This document shows, piece by piece, positions 36,832-45,767 of a stretch of 64,000 nucleotides of DNA (the stretch's first letter is position 1; the number at the start of each line of letters is the position of its first letter). This DNA comes from an uncultured Rhodoblastus sp. (lineage in GTDB: Bacteria > Pseudomonadota > Alphaproteobacteria > Rhizobiales > Beijerinckiaceae): positions 19,021 to 83,020 of the forward strand of contig NZ_CAIUXT010000120.1 in NCBI RefSeq assembly GCF_903903185.1, read 5' to 3'. Made by a program: the position numbers and the translations under genes. Under the pieces are notes generated by a model that was given only the letters and a program-made list of their open reading frames with translations, searched no databases and was not told the origin of the DNA.

Positions 36832-37910
36832 GAGGCCTCCGGTTTCTGCACCTGCACGGCCTGGCCCTCGCGAAGGAACTTGGTTCCCTCGGTCACGACC
36901 AGGTCGCCGTTCGCCAAGCCTTCCCGCAACACGAATTTTTCCTTTTCATAGAACACCACGACAATGGGCCGGACGGTCGCCGTTCCGGTGGCGGGATCGA
37001 TCACCCAGACGGCGGGCTGTCCGTCCTTTTCCGACATGGCGGTCCAGGGCAGCACGACGACATTTTCGAGGCGCCAGTAGCCGCGGCCGGTCACCGCCGC
37101 GCCGAGCGGCATGGCGGCGGCGTTTTCGGCGATTTCGACCTTGACCTGTACCGTGCCGGTCTTTTCATCGACCACCGGGGAAACTTCCCTGATTTTTCCA
37201 CGCGCCGTGATCTTGGGATCGGCGACGAGCGCGAGTTCTATGCCCGGCCGGCTCAGGCTCTGGGCGAAAATCGATTCGAAGACGTTGAACACGGCGTCGC
37301 GCGGCCCGTCCTCGGCGAAGCCGAAAGCCGCTTCCGCCGCTTGCGCCACCTGGCCGACCTCGATATTGCGGGCGGTGATGACGCCCGAATGGCCGGCGCG
37401 CAACTCGGTATAGGACAAGGCGTCCTGCGCGCTCGCGAGCTGCGCTCTGGCGGCGTCGAGCGAGCCGGCGGCGGCGCGCTGCTCGCGATCGGCGAGATCG
37501 AAACTGGCCTGGGTGGTGAAGCCATTGGCGAGCAGCGCTTTCTGCCGCTCGAAAGTGGCGGCGGTCTGGCGCATGGTCGCCTCCGCTCCCGTCAGCCCGG
37601 CCTTGGCGGCGTCGAGATCGGCCTGCTGCTCGGAAGGATCGAGCCGGGCCAGAATCGTGTCGGCTTCCACATGCTGGCCGACATCGCCCGATCTTGCGAT
37701 CACCCGCCCGCTGACGCGAAAGGACAGTTCGGTCTGGACGCGGGCGCGAACGACGCCGGTCAGGGTCACCGACCCCTCATAGGATTGCGGCGCCGCTTTT
37801 TGCGCGAGCACGTTAAGCGGCGGCTTTTCGGCGCCGGGACGGGACTCGCCGCATCCGGCGAGCGCCAGGGCGAGAAGCCCAACAGCGGCGGAACCCAGCC
37901 TGGTTCTCAT
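36828..37910 (-). CDS. RND periplasmic adaptor (membrane fusion protein), first copy
   Basis: A 360-residue lipoprotein adaptor. I chose the start at 37910, with GAGGAT upstream, giving a signal LLALALAGCGES with the lipobox Cys. Lipoyl halves are LSFRVSGRVIARSGDVGQHVEADTILARLDP and GHSGVITARNIEVGQVAQAAE, with an alpha-hairpin between. It is the first gene of a five-gene overlapping operon. Two different adaptors with one pump is the TriABC-type plan of Pseudomonas, where both are needed. No local regulator gene is seen; the promoter must lie in the ~190 bp before tRNA-Glu. Confidence 0.93.
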   Translation of the reverse strand: MRTRLGSAAVGLLALALAGCGESRPGAEKPPLNVLAQKAAPQSYEGSVTLTGVVRARVQTELSFRVSGRVIARSGDVGQHVEADTILARLDPSEQQADLDAAKAGLTGAEATMRQTAATFERQKALLANGFTTQASFDLADREQRAAAGSLDAARAQLASAQDALSYTELRAGHSGVITARNIEVGQVAQAAEAAFGFAEDGPRDAVFNVFESIFAQSLSRPGIELALVADPKITARGKIREVSPVVDEKTGTVQVKVEIAENAAAMPLGAAVTGRGYWRLENVVVLPWTAMSEKDGQPAVWVIDPATGTATVRPIVVVFYEKEKFVLREGLANGDLVVTEGTKFLREGQAVQVQKPEAS

Positions 37911-38098
37911 GGCCCATCCTCGTATCGCGATCTCGAAAAAGTTGCTGTCGTTCGGCGACGCAGGATTGGGGTTGGCCAGCCTGAAAGTCAACAAGCGGGA
38001 CAAAGATGGCGGGAGCGCGTCCCCTGACGGCGAGCGGACGGCTCCCGGGAGGGGCTTGCAGCCGACGACGCGCCCCGATATAGAACAACGCTCGCGCT

Positions 38099-38174
38099 GC
38101 TCCCTTCGTCTAGCGGTCCAGGACGTCGCCCTCTCACGGCGAAAACAGGGGTTCGATTCCCCTAGGGAGCGCCA
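38099..38174 (+). tRNA. tRNA-Glu (anticodon CTC)
   Basis: Full cloverleaf by eye: acceptor GCTCCCT pairs with AGGGAGC. The anticodon loop CTCTCAC is closed by TCGCC/GGCGA and gives CTC. The T arm is AGGGG-TTCGATT-CCCCT, and the 3' CCA is encoded. It reads GAG codons. It marks the left edge of the mobile-element-rich region; no integrase or repeated tRNA 3' end was found. Confidence 0.95.
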
Positions 38175-38397
38175 AATAAATCAAAAACTTAGCTTTCGAT
38201 CCGGGCTTGTGTCCTGTGCGCGTGTGGCCTGGACTGAGCGCGAAATGGACCATGTGGCGCCGGACGGATTCGTTTTATCTTGCCTGGGAACGGGGAGATG
38301 AGCGGTTGAAACAGCCGTTAGCGCAAACCCGGGGCTGAATGCTGTCGGCAATCGAATGAACCTTCGATCGACAGGAGCAATTTTTCGGTAACCAAGC

Positions 38398-38677
38398 TCA
38401 ATTCTTGGCGGCGCCGACGTCTTCCAGAAATTCCGACAGAGGCGAACGCCCGGTCGGCAAAACGCGATCGCGTTCTTGTCGCTGCGACATAGATCAAATG
38501 CCTCTGGGTATTATACGCCACGTCGAGATCTCTTTCGTCGGAGACGCTCTCCATGCGCTCCTGAAGCGAAATGATATCTTCTTCACAGGCCATGACGGCG
38601 ACAGATAGAAACTCCAACCCCTTCGCTAAATGCATTGTGCTGAGCCGGGGTCCTCCATCGCCCGCCACCGAACGCAA
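38398..38677 (-). pseudogene. C-terminal fragment of UvrD-family helicase, frameshifted
   Basis: The minus-strand ORF carries helicase motifs V and VI: LSTMHLAKGLEFLSVAVM and TQRHLIYVAATRTR. After RTR the reading frame is lost, and the expected tail DRVLPTGRSPLSEFLEDVG appears in another frame, ending at 38398. The break sits in ACGCGATCGC and is best explained by loss of a CG dinucleotide. The N-terminal ATPase part is missing, so this is the dead end of a larger gene. Confidence 0.75.
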
Positions 38678-38975
38678 GGACCTGGAGGTTTCCGGAGGCG
38701 CTCGGCTTATCGAAGCGGGCGATCAGCCGCCCCTTCCGATAGATGCAAAGCGCGCAAAACAAACGCCCGAGTGGATTTGGGGCCTGATTGCGACATTCGC
38801 GATGACGGCCGCGGGTAGCTGGCTGGTGCTGAACAGGGGTATGCAAGGGCTCAGAAATAGCGTCCGCACATTCGACGCGCCACTTCTTGACGGGTTGCGA
38901 TTGGATGCATGCGTGCAATGGGCGGTGCAGTGTGGCGAAGAGGCGGAGTCCCTCTGGTGCAAGCGTGAAGGCTAA
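38571..38975 (+). pseudogene. possible membrane-protein fragment
   Basis: The later half of this ORF looks protein-like: a transmembrane helix PEWIWGLIATFAMTAAGSWLVL and an end RLDACVQWAVQCGEEAESLWCKREG, a Cys-containing block I recognise from the ends of uncharacterised bacterial proteins. The first ~50 codons are antisense to the helicase fragment and unconvincing. It is likely truncated at both ends, and function is unknown. The following 278 bp up to the STAND gene hold nothing I can identify. Confidence 0.35.
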
Positions 38976-39253
38976 GAGCACGCGACTAACTTTCCGTTCG
39001 AGAACGTTGGAGAGCGAGGAATCTCCTCAAAATTGATTGGCGCTGGGCAAGTTTGCTCTCAGAATATCCGCACCTCGTTCTCCCAAATTGCTTGCTCAAA
39101 CCAGAGCGCGACGACGGCCGCCGTCGATCGCCGGCAGTCGCCGCAGCGCGAACTCGCGAGGCTCCTCGGCCGCACGTCCGGCTTGCGCGAAATGGCAAAA
39201 TGGCGCAGCTTATTTATTAATTTGAAACAATTCGATCAGGGTCCATTTTGACC

Positions 39254-42200
39254 ATGGCGCGTCTTTTCATCAGTCATTCAAGCTGGAACAACGACAAAGC
39301 CGTCGAGGTCCGCGACTGGCTCGCCAAAAATGGCTGGCAGGACGTCTTCCTCGATCTCGATCCGGAGCGCGGCATTGTCGCGGGCCAGCGCTGGAGGGAG
39401 GCGCTGCAGAAAGCCGCCTGGCGCTGCGAAGTCGTCCTTGCGCTGGTCTCGAAGGAATGGCTCGATTCGTTCATGTGCCGGTCAGAGGTCGAGACCGCGC
39501 GCCTGATGGGCAAGAAGGTGATCGTGGCGCTTGTCGGGATCGACAAAGCCCAGGTCCCGCCTGACCTCACCGACGAACAATTCATCGATCTGACCGGCGA
39601 CCCGGACGCCTACCGGCGCCTCAAGGAAGGGTTGAAGCGCGCAGGCCTAGACCCGACGAGCTTCCCCTTCCCGCCCGATCGGCGTCCATACCCCGGGTTC
39701 GCTTATTTTGAAGAGCAGGACGCCGCCGTCTATTTCGGCCGTGACGCACAGAACGTGCGCGGCCTCGACGACATGCGCAGGCTCGCCCGCACCGGCGTCA
39801 CGCGCATGTCCGTCATTCTGGGCGCCTCGGGATCGGGCAAGTCGTCCTTCCTGCGCGCCGGCCTGTGGCCGCGCCTGAAGCGTGACGACCGCGCGTGGCT
39901 GCCGTTGCCGATCGTCCGGCCCGAGCGCGCGGCGATCTCGGGGGCCTATGGTCTTGCCGCAGCGCTCTGCCAGATCGCCGGCGATCCCCGGTTTTCCGGC
40001 GGCATGCGCCAGCGCGGCCTGCCCCGCAGCCGCATTGACATCCAGGACGCCCTCGAAAAGACGGACGACGAACTCGCCAAGTTGCTCGCCGCCCTGCGCG
40101 ACATCGCGCAGGCGAGTTTTGCCGGCGAGGATGCGCGGCCGCCGACGGTCCTGCTCGCCATCGACCAGGGCGAGGAATTGTTCAACGAGGAGGGCCGCGA
40201 AGAGGCGAAGCGCCTGATCGACCTGCTGACGAAGACGCTGGCCGCCGACCCGCGCACGATGGCGGTCCTGGTCATGCGGTCGGACGCGTTTCCTCTGGTC
40301 CAGAGCGACCCCGCGCTCGCCGCCCTGCCGAAGGACACGTTCACCCTCGACATGATGCTGGAAGGCTCCTTCCGCGCGGTGATCGAAGGCCCGGCGCGGC
40401 TCGTCGAGCCGCCGCTCAAGATCGACGCGCAGCTCACGGACGCGCTGCTGGAGGACATTTCCGGGCAGGACGCCTTGCCGCTGCTCGCCTTCACCCTCGC
40501 CCATCTCTATGACAACACCCGCGCGGACAACGCGCTGACCCTGGACGGCTATGAAAAAATCGGGCGCGTGGAAGGGGTGATCGACAAGACGGTCGCGCAA
40601 GCCTTCGCGGAGGCGGTCGCAAGACGCGAGGCGCCCGAGGAAACGGAGGAGCAGCTCAAGCTCGCGCGCTCGGCCTTCATTCCGCATCTGGCGCAGGTCA
40701 ACCCCGTCAACCCCGCAGGCCAGTTCGCGCGCCGCGTGGCGCCGCGCGAAAAGATTCCGGAGGAGGCGCGGTCGCTGATCGACCGCTTTGCCGAGCAGCG
40801 CCTGCTGATCAGGGACCGCCGGAAGGACGCCGACGGGAAGGATGTCGACGTCTTCGAAGTCGCGCATGAGGCGCTGTTACGCCAGCCGCCATTCGCCGAA
40901 TGGTTGGAGGATGATCGTGACTTCCTCGTCTGGCGCGAGAGGCTGAGCCAAGCTCGCACGGCCTTCGCCGCCAATCAGCGCGGTCTGCTGGCGGACCGCG
41001 AGCTTTCGATCGCGCGCGACTACCTGCAAACCCGCACCGAGCGCGAGTTCGAACCGGCCGATCTCGCCTTCATCCGCGACAGCATCGCCGACGACGACAA
41101 GCGGCGTGCGGATGAGGCCGAAGAGCAACGAAAAAGGGAAGCCGCCGAGAAGGAAGAGCAGGAGCGACGCATTCGAGACGCGGAGCGAATCGCTGAGGAG
41201 CAGACCAAGGCGGCGGCCGCCCAAAAGCAGGTCGCGGAGGAGCAGACGAAGGCGAACGCTGCGCAAAAACGCACCAATCGGGCGGTTCAGGCGGGATTGG
41301 CGGCGGCCCTGGTGATCGCTGCATTGGCAGGATGGCAGTATTTCGTTGCCAATGCGGCAAAGAAAGAAGCCCAAGCCAGCGCGGAGCGAGAAAAGGCTAG
41401 CGCCGATCAGGCCAAGGCAAACTTACGCGAGGCGCAGATCACGCAATCGCGCTACCTCGCCGATCAGGCGCGCCAGCGCCGCGAGGCGGGCGATGTCGGG
41501 AGCGCAGCCCTGCTTGCGCTCGAGGCTCTGCCGGATGCTGCCGCCGGGACGCCGCAGCCCTATGTCCCCGAGGCCGAGTTGCAGCTCGACGTCACCTGGC
41601 GCGATCTGCGCGAGCGCTTCCTTGTGGGCCATGAAGAGCGGGTGTGGAGCGCGGCATTCAGCCCCGACGGCCAGCACATTGTCACCGCGTCTGACGACAA
41701 GACGGCGCGGGTTTGGGACGCAGCGAGCGGCAAGCCGATCGGAGCGCCGCTCAAAGGCCATGAGGATGTCGTGCGGAGCGCGGCATTCAGCCCCGACGGC
41801 AAGCGGATCGTCACTGCGTCCTCCGACCAGACGGCGCGGGTGTGGGACGCGGCGACCGGGAAGCCGATCGGCGAGCCGCTCAGAGGGCATGATGGATTGG
41901 TCTATCGCGCGGCGTTCAGCCCCGACGGCCAGCGCATTGTCACCGCGTCGTCCGACAAGACGGCGCGGGTTTGGGACGCGGAGAGCAGGAAGCCGAACGG
42001 CGATCCGCTCGGAGGCCATGAGGATGTCGTGTGGAGCGCGGCGTTCAGCCCGGACGGTCAGCGAATCGTCACCGCGTCTTGGGACAGGACGGCGCGGGTG
42101 TGGGACGCGGCGAGCGGGAAGCCGATCGCCAAGCCGCTAAGTGGCCATGAGGGTGAGGCGAATAGCGCGGCGTTCAGTCCCGACGGCAAGCGCATCGTCA

Positions 42201-43336
42201 CCGCGTCTTGGGACAAGACGGCGCGGGTGTGGGACGCGGCGAGCGGCAAGGCGATCGGCGAGCCACTTAGAGGCCATGAACGTGAGTTGACGAGCGCGGC
42301 GTTCGACCCCAACGGCAAGCGCATCGTCACAGCGTCTAATGATGGCAAGGCGCGGGTGTGGGACGCCGCGAGCGGCGATCCAATCGGCGAGCCGCTCGAA
42401 GGCCATGAAGGGGAGGTGCGGAGCGCGGCGTTCAGCCCCGACGGCCAGCGCATCGTCACCGCATCTTTCGACCTGACGGCGCGGGTGTGGGACGCAGCGA
42501 CCAGGAAGGCGATCGGCGAGCCGCTCAGAGGCCACAAGAGCGTGCTGCAAAGCGCGGCGTTCAGCCCCGACGGCCAGCGCATTCTCACCGCGTCTTCGGA
42601 CGGAACGGCGCGGGTGTGGGACGCGGCGAGCGGCAAGCCAATCGGCGAGCCGCTCGAAGGCCACAAAAATACGGTATTGAGCGCGGAGTTCAGTCCCGAC
42701 GGCCAGCGCATCGTCACTGCGTCTTGGGACGGCACGGCGAGGGTGTGGGACGCGGCGAGCAGGAAGCCAATCGGCGAGTTCAAGAGCCACAATTCATTGT
42801 TGAGCGCGGCTTTCAGCCCCGACGGCAAGCGTATCGTGACCGCATCCAAGGACTGGACGGCGCAGGTGTGGGATGCGGCGAGTGGGAAGCCCATCGGCGA
42901 GCCGCTGAAAGGCCATGACGGTCGGGTGTATCGCGCGGCGTTCAGCGCCGACGGCAAGCGCATTGTCACAGCGTCTGCGGACAACACGGCGCGCGTGTGG
43001 GATGCGGCGAGCGGGAAGGCGATCGGCGAACTAAAAGGCCATGAAGGTGCGGTGGCAAGTGCGGCGTTCAGCCACGACGGCAAGCGCATTGTCACCGCGT
43101 CCGATGACAAGACGGCGCGAGTGTGGGACGTCTTTCCCGACACCCAGGCGCTCGTGTCCCAAGCAAAGAAGGACGTCCCGCGCTGCCTGACGCGCGCGCA
43201 GCGCAAGACCTTCTTCCTGTCCCCCGAACCGCCGGCCTGGTGCGTCGAAATGGAAAAGTGGCCCTACGCCACGCCCGTATGGAAACGATGGCTCGCCGAA
43301 AAGCCCGCCGGCAAGAACCCGCCGTTGCCCCCTTAG
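39254..43336 (+). CDS. TIR-STAND NTPase-WD40 sensor/effector protein
   Basis: A 1360-residue signalling protein. An N-terminal TIR domain spans about residues 2-130 (RLFISHSSWNNDKAVEVRDWL, with the likely NADase Glu in FMCRSEVETA). The STAND NTPase (nSTAND1-like) has Walker A LGASGSGKSS and Walker B LLAIDQGEELF. A long charged coiled coil surrounds one membrane helix (~residues 678-699, AALVIAALAGWQYFV). Twelve WD40 repeats run from residue ~793 and a ~66-residue tail closes the protein. WD40 probably senses and the NTPase oligomerises to drive TIR NAD cleavage, as in known defence NLR-like proteins. A TTG six bases earlier with AGGG is an alternative start. Confidence 0.9.
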   Translation: MARLFISHSSWNNDKAVEVRDWLAKNGWQDVFLDLDPERGIVAGQRWREALQKAAWRCEVVLALVSKEWLDSFMCRSEVETARLMGKKVIVALVGIDKAQVPPDLTDEQFIDLTGDPDAYRRLKEGLKRAGLDPTSFPFPPDRRPYPGFAYFEEQDAAVYFGRDAQNVRGLDDMRRLARTGVTRMSVILGASGSGKSSFLRAGLWPRLKRDDRAWLPLPIVRPERAAISGAYGLAAALCQIAGDPRFSGGMRQRGLPRSRIDIQDALEKTDDELAKLLAALRDIAQASFAGEDARPPTVLLAIDQGEELFNEEGREEAKRLIDLLTKTLAADPRTMAVLVMRSDAFPLVQSDPALAALPKDTFTLDMMLEGSFRAVIEGPARLVEPPLKIDAQLTDALLEDISGQDALPLLAFTLAHLYDNTRADNALTLDGYEKIGRVEGVIDKTVAQAFAEAVARREAPEETEEQLKLARSAFIPHLAQVNPVNPAGQFARRVAPREKIPEEARSLIDRFAEQRLLIRDRRKDADGKDVDVFEVAHEALLRQPPFAEWLEDDRDFLVWRERLSQARTAFAANQRGLLADRELSIARDYLQTRTEREFEPADLAFIRDSIADDDKRRADEAEEQRKREAAEKEEQERRIRDAERIAEEQTKAAAAQKQVAEEQTKANAAQKRTNRAVQAGLAAALVIAALAGWQYFVANAAKKEAQASAEREKASADQAKANLREAQITQSRYLADQARQRREAGDVGSAALLALEALPDAAAGTPQPYVPEAELQLDVTWRDLRERFLVGHEERVWSAAFSPDGQHIVTASDDKTARVWDAASGKPIGAPLKGHEDVVRSAAFSPDGKRIVTASSDQTARVWDAATGKPIGEPLRGHDGLVYRAAFSPDGQRIVTASSDKTARVWDAESRKPNGDPLGGHEDVVWSAAFSPDGQRIVTASWDRTARVWDAASGKPIAKPLSGHEGEANSAAFSPDGKRIVTASWDKTARVWDAASGKAIGEPLRGHERELTSAAFDPNGKRIVTASNDGKARVWDAASGDPIGEPLEGHEGEVRSAAFSPDGQRIVTASFDLTARVWDAATRKAIGEPLRGHKSVLQSAAFSPDGQRILTASSDGTARVWDAASGKPIGEPLEGHKNTVLSAEFSPDGQRIVTASWDGTARVWDAASRKPIGEFKSHNSLLSAAFSPDGKRIVTASKDWTAQVWDAASGKPIGEPLKGHDGRVYRAAFSADGKRIVTASADNTARVWDAASGKAIGELKGHEGAVASAAFSHDGKRIVTASDDKTARVWDVFPDTQALVSQAKKDVPRCLTRAQRKTFFLSPEPPAWCVEMEKWPYATPVWKRWLAEKPAGKNPPLPP
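41630..43130 (+). repeat. 12 near-identical ~129-bp tandem coding repeats (WD40)
   Basis: Twelve in-frame units of 42-43 codons. Each unit reads H-xxxx-SAAFSPDGKRIVTAS-xDx-TARVWDAASGKPIGEPLxG. Units are almost identical except at the residues after the leading His and just after TAS. Nucleotide identity is visibly high, so this is recent tandem duplication or gene conversion. It is not a CRISPR array. Confidence 0.97.
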
Positions 43337-43450
43337 TTTCTGCATTAGTTCGACGCTTGCAACTGAACCGCCCCGGACGCCACTCCCGCAAACATCGAAC
43401 TTCGCAACTCGTCACCGGAGTGTTCAACACCAAATTTTTGGGAGACGGAC

Positions 43451-45655
43451 ATGGACAAGCTCGAAAAAGCGAGACGTTTGAAAGCAATGCTGTCCCAGAT
43501 CGCGCCGGGGAGCGCGCTTGAAAACCTCGCGCCGCCGAGAGACGGCCTGGAGAGCATGGCGGAAGCCGCAGACGACGTCCACGCGAAGATCAACAGCGGA
43601 CTGGAGAAGCTCGACGACGATCGCCATCAGGATATCTCGAACGAAGAAATGTTCGGCCTTGAGGCCATTGTCATGAAGCAAAACCGGCCCGCGGTCTTCG
43701 TTCGTCGCGGCACATACGATCCCCTGACCGACAACGCGTGGCTAAAGCTCAACGACCGGGCGGTGAGGGAGCGGATCAATCCGCTGCTGCCGCTGATCGG
43801 GCGCATCGAATTGCCGCCGCCCGGAATTCCGCCCTATGTCGGCACCGGCTTTATCGTCGGACCCGGCCTGATGATGACCAACCGACACGTCGCGCGCCTT
43901 TTCGCCGATGGCCTCGGCGTCAATATCCGCTTCACGCCGGGCGACGCTTTCGTGAATTTCGGTCGCGAGGTGGATGACGTCGACGATGGTCTCGTCCACG
44001 ATCTCAAAGTTTCGGGCGTCGCAATGGTGCATCCCTATTGGGACATGGCGCTGCTCAAAGTCGACGGGCTGCCGAACGGCCAGTCCTTGCCGCTTTCAAT
44101 CCAAAAGCCGGAAGACCTCATCGACGAGGACGTTGTTGTCATCGGCTATCCGGCGCGGGATGAACGCAACGATCTGGCGGTGCAGGACCGGATTTTCGAA
44201 GGCAAATATTTTGTGAAGCGTCTGGCGCCGGGCGTCGTGCGCGAGCGCGCCTCGATCCAGAGCTTCGAAAACAAGGTGAATGCGCTAACGCATAATGCGT
44301 CGACGCTTGGCGGCAACTCCGGCTCGGCGGTGATCGGCGTCAAGTCCGGCAAGGTGATCGCGCTGCATTTCGCCGGCGTCTACCTCGTCGCCAATTATGC
44401 GGTGCCAATGCATGAACTGGCGCGCGACAGCCGATTGGCAAAGCTCAATTTCGATGGTTCGGTTCCGAAGACGTCCGACTGGGACGCCGCCTGGAATTCA
44501 ACGGAAAAAGTCGCCGTTCCGGTAGCCGGGCCCGTTTCCCAAGCGCCCATCCTGCAAAATGTCGCGCCGTCGGCTAAACCGCCAACTTCCCTGAGCCGTA
44601 AGGCGGCGGGCGAGGCGAAATGGACGATCCCGATCCATATCAGCATTTCGGTGGGCGAACCAACGCAAGGCCCGGCAATCCCGGAATCGAAAGACTCCGT
44701 CGAAGCGGAAGCCGAACTCGATGCAGCGGTCGAAGGCGTCGTCGTCGACCAGGATTACAGCGACCGGCCGGGTTACGACCCCGACTTCCTCGATGGCGTT
44801 TCCGTCCCGCTGCCCGCGCTCAAACCGGAGATGGAGAAGGACACGGCCGTCGTGCCCGAAGAATACCGCATGCACGACGATCCCTATGAACTCGCCTATT
44901 ACCATTATAGTCTTTACATGAACAAGCGGCGGCGGACGGCCTGGTTCTCCGCGGCCAATGTCGACGGAGACCGCCGTCCCGGAATCGGCAAGCGAGAGGG
45001 AGACCGCTGGTATGTCGACACGCGCATCGGCAAGACGGAACAATTGGGACAGGCGGCCTTCGAGCATGGCATCGACCGCGGCCATCTCACCCGGCGGGAC
45101 GATACGGCGTGGGGCGACGACGTCGAAAGCGCCATCAAGGCCAACAACGACACCTTCCATTTCACCAATTGCGCGCTACAGGCGTCGCCCTTCAATCGCG
45201 GCAAGGACCGCTGGCAAGGCCTGGAGCAATTCCTTCTTGAGAAGCACGCGAAGAAGGACCAGCGGCGCATGATCGTCATAACCGGGCCGATCTTCTCTCC
45301 CAACGATCCCGCCTATCAAAACGAAAAAATGAAATATTCGGTGCTTTGCCCGCTCCAGTTCTGGAAGGTTTGCGTCCTCGTGCGCAAAGACGGATCGCCT
45401 TCGGCGACAGCCTTCGTTCTCGGGCAAAGCGACATTCGTGATCTGCCCGGCTTCGAGGCTGTCTTTGACGTCGCCGCCACCCAGATCACGGTCGAGGATC
45501 TCGAGAACAAGACCGGGCTGGATTTCGGCGACATCAAGCAGCACGACCATTTTGCCGAGGGCGGCAAGCCCGGAACGCTGGAACTTCCCGCAGCGGCGGG
45601 AGGGAAACCGCGCAAAGCGAAAATCATTCGCGACGGCGCGGATATCGTCGTTTGA
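43451..45655 (+). CDS. trypsin-like protease fused to DNA/RNA non-specific endonuclease (NUC1/EndoG type)
   Basis: A 734-residue fusion. An N-terminal coiled segment leads to a module FGLEAIVMKQNRPAVFVRRGTYDP. A V8/trypsin-like domain follows with His in MTNRHVARL, Asp in HPYWDMALLKVD and Ser in LGGNSGSAVIG. After a Pro/Glu-rich linker comes a NUC-family nuclease with DRGHLTRRDDTAWG (catalytic His) and the metal-binding Asn region FHFTNCALQASPFNRG. There is no signal peptide, so it acts in the cytosol unless exported otherwise. GGGAG precedes the ATG. The protease may release or control the nuclease; this is inference. Confidence 0.9.
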   Translation: MDKLEKARRLKAMLSQIAPGSALENLAPPRDGLESMAEAADDVHAKINSGLEKLDDDRHQDISNEEMFGLEAIVMKQNRPAVFVRRGTYDPLTDNAWLKLNDRAVRERINPLLPLIGRIELPPPGIPPYVGTGFIVGPGLMMTNRHVARLFADGLGVNIRFTPGDAFVNFGREVDDVDDGLVHDLKVSGVAMVHPYWDMALLKVDGLPNGQSLPLSIQKPEDLIDEDVVVIGYPARDERNDLAVQDRIFEGKYFVKRLAPGVVRERASIQSFENKVNALTHNASTLGGNSGSAVIGVKSGKVIALHFAGVYLVANYAVPMHELARDSRLAKLNFDGSVPKTSDWDAAWNSTEKVAVPVAGPVSQAPILQNVAPSAKPPTSLSRKAAGEAKWTIPIHISISVGEPTQGPAIPESKDSVEAEAELDAAVEGVVVDQDYSDRPGYDPDFLDGVSVPLPALKPEMEKDTAVVPEEYRMHDDPYELAYYHYSLYMNKRRRTAWFSAANVDGDRRPGIGKREGDRWYVDTRIGKTEQLGQAAFEHGIDRGHLTRRDDTAWGDDVESAIKANNDTFHFTNCALQASPFNRGKDRWQGLEQFLLEKHAKKDQRRMIVITGPIFSPNDPAYQNEKMKYSVLCPLQFWKVCVLVRKDGSPSATAFVLGQSDIRDLPGFEAVFDVAATQITVEDLENKTGLDFGDIKQHDHFAEGGKPGTLELPAAAGGKPRKAKIIRDGADIVV

Positions 45656-45767
45656 CCGTCGAACCCGCACGCGCGTATCGACATCGGATCGCGCAAACCG
45701 GCGGAAACAGCCTTGCCTTTTTGAGCGACAGGACCAGACGTTTTCACTATGGATTGGAGATCTGAAC

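Noticed and set aside
38160-38174. tRNA-Glu 3' end as an integration site (attL)
   Set aside because: I found no second copy of the tRNA 3' end elsewhere in the window and no integrase gene, so site-specific integration is not supported.
41630-43130. CRISPR-like array
   Set aside because: The 129-bp periodicity is in frame and codes for WD40 repeats; there are no short repeats with unique spacers.
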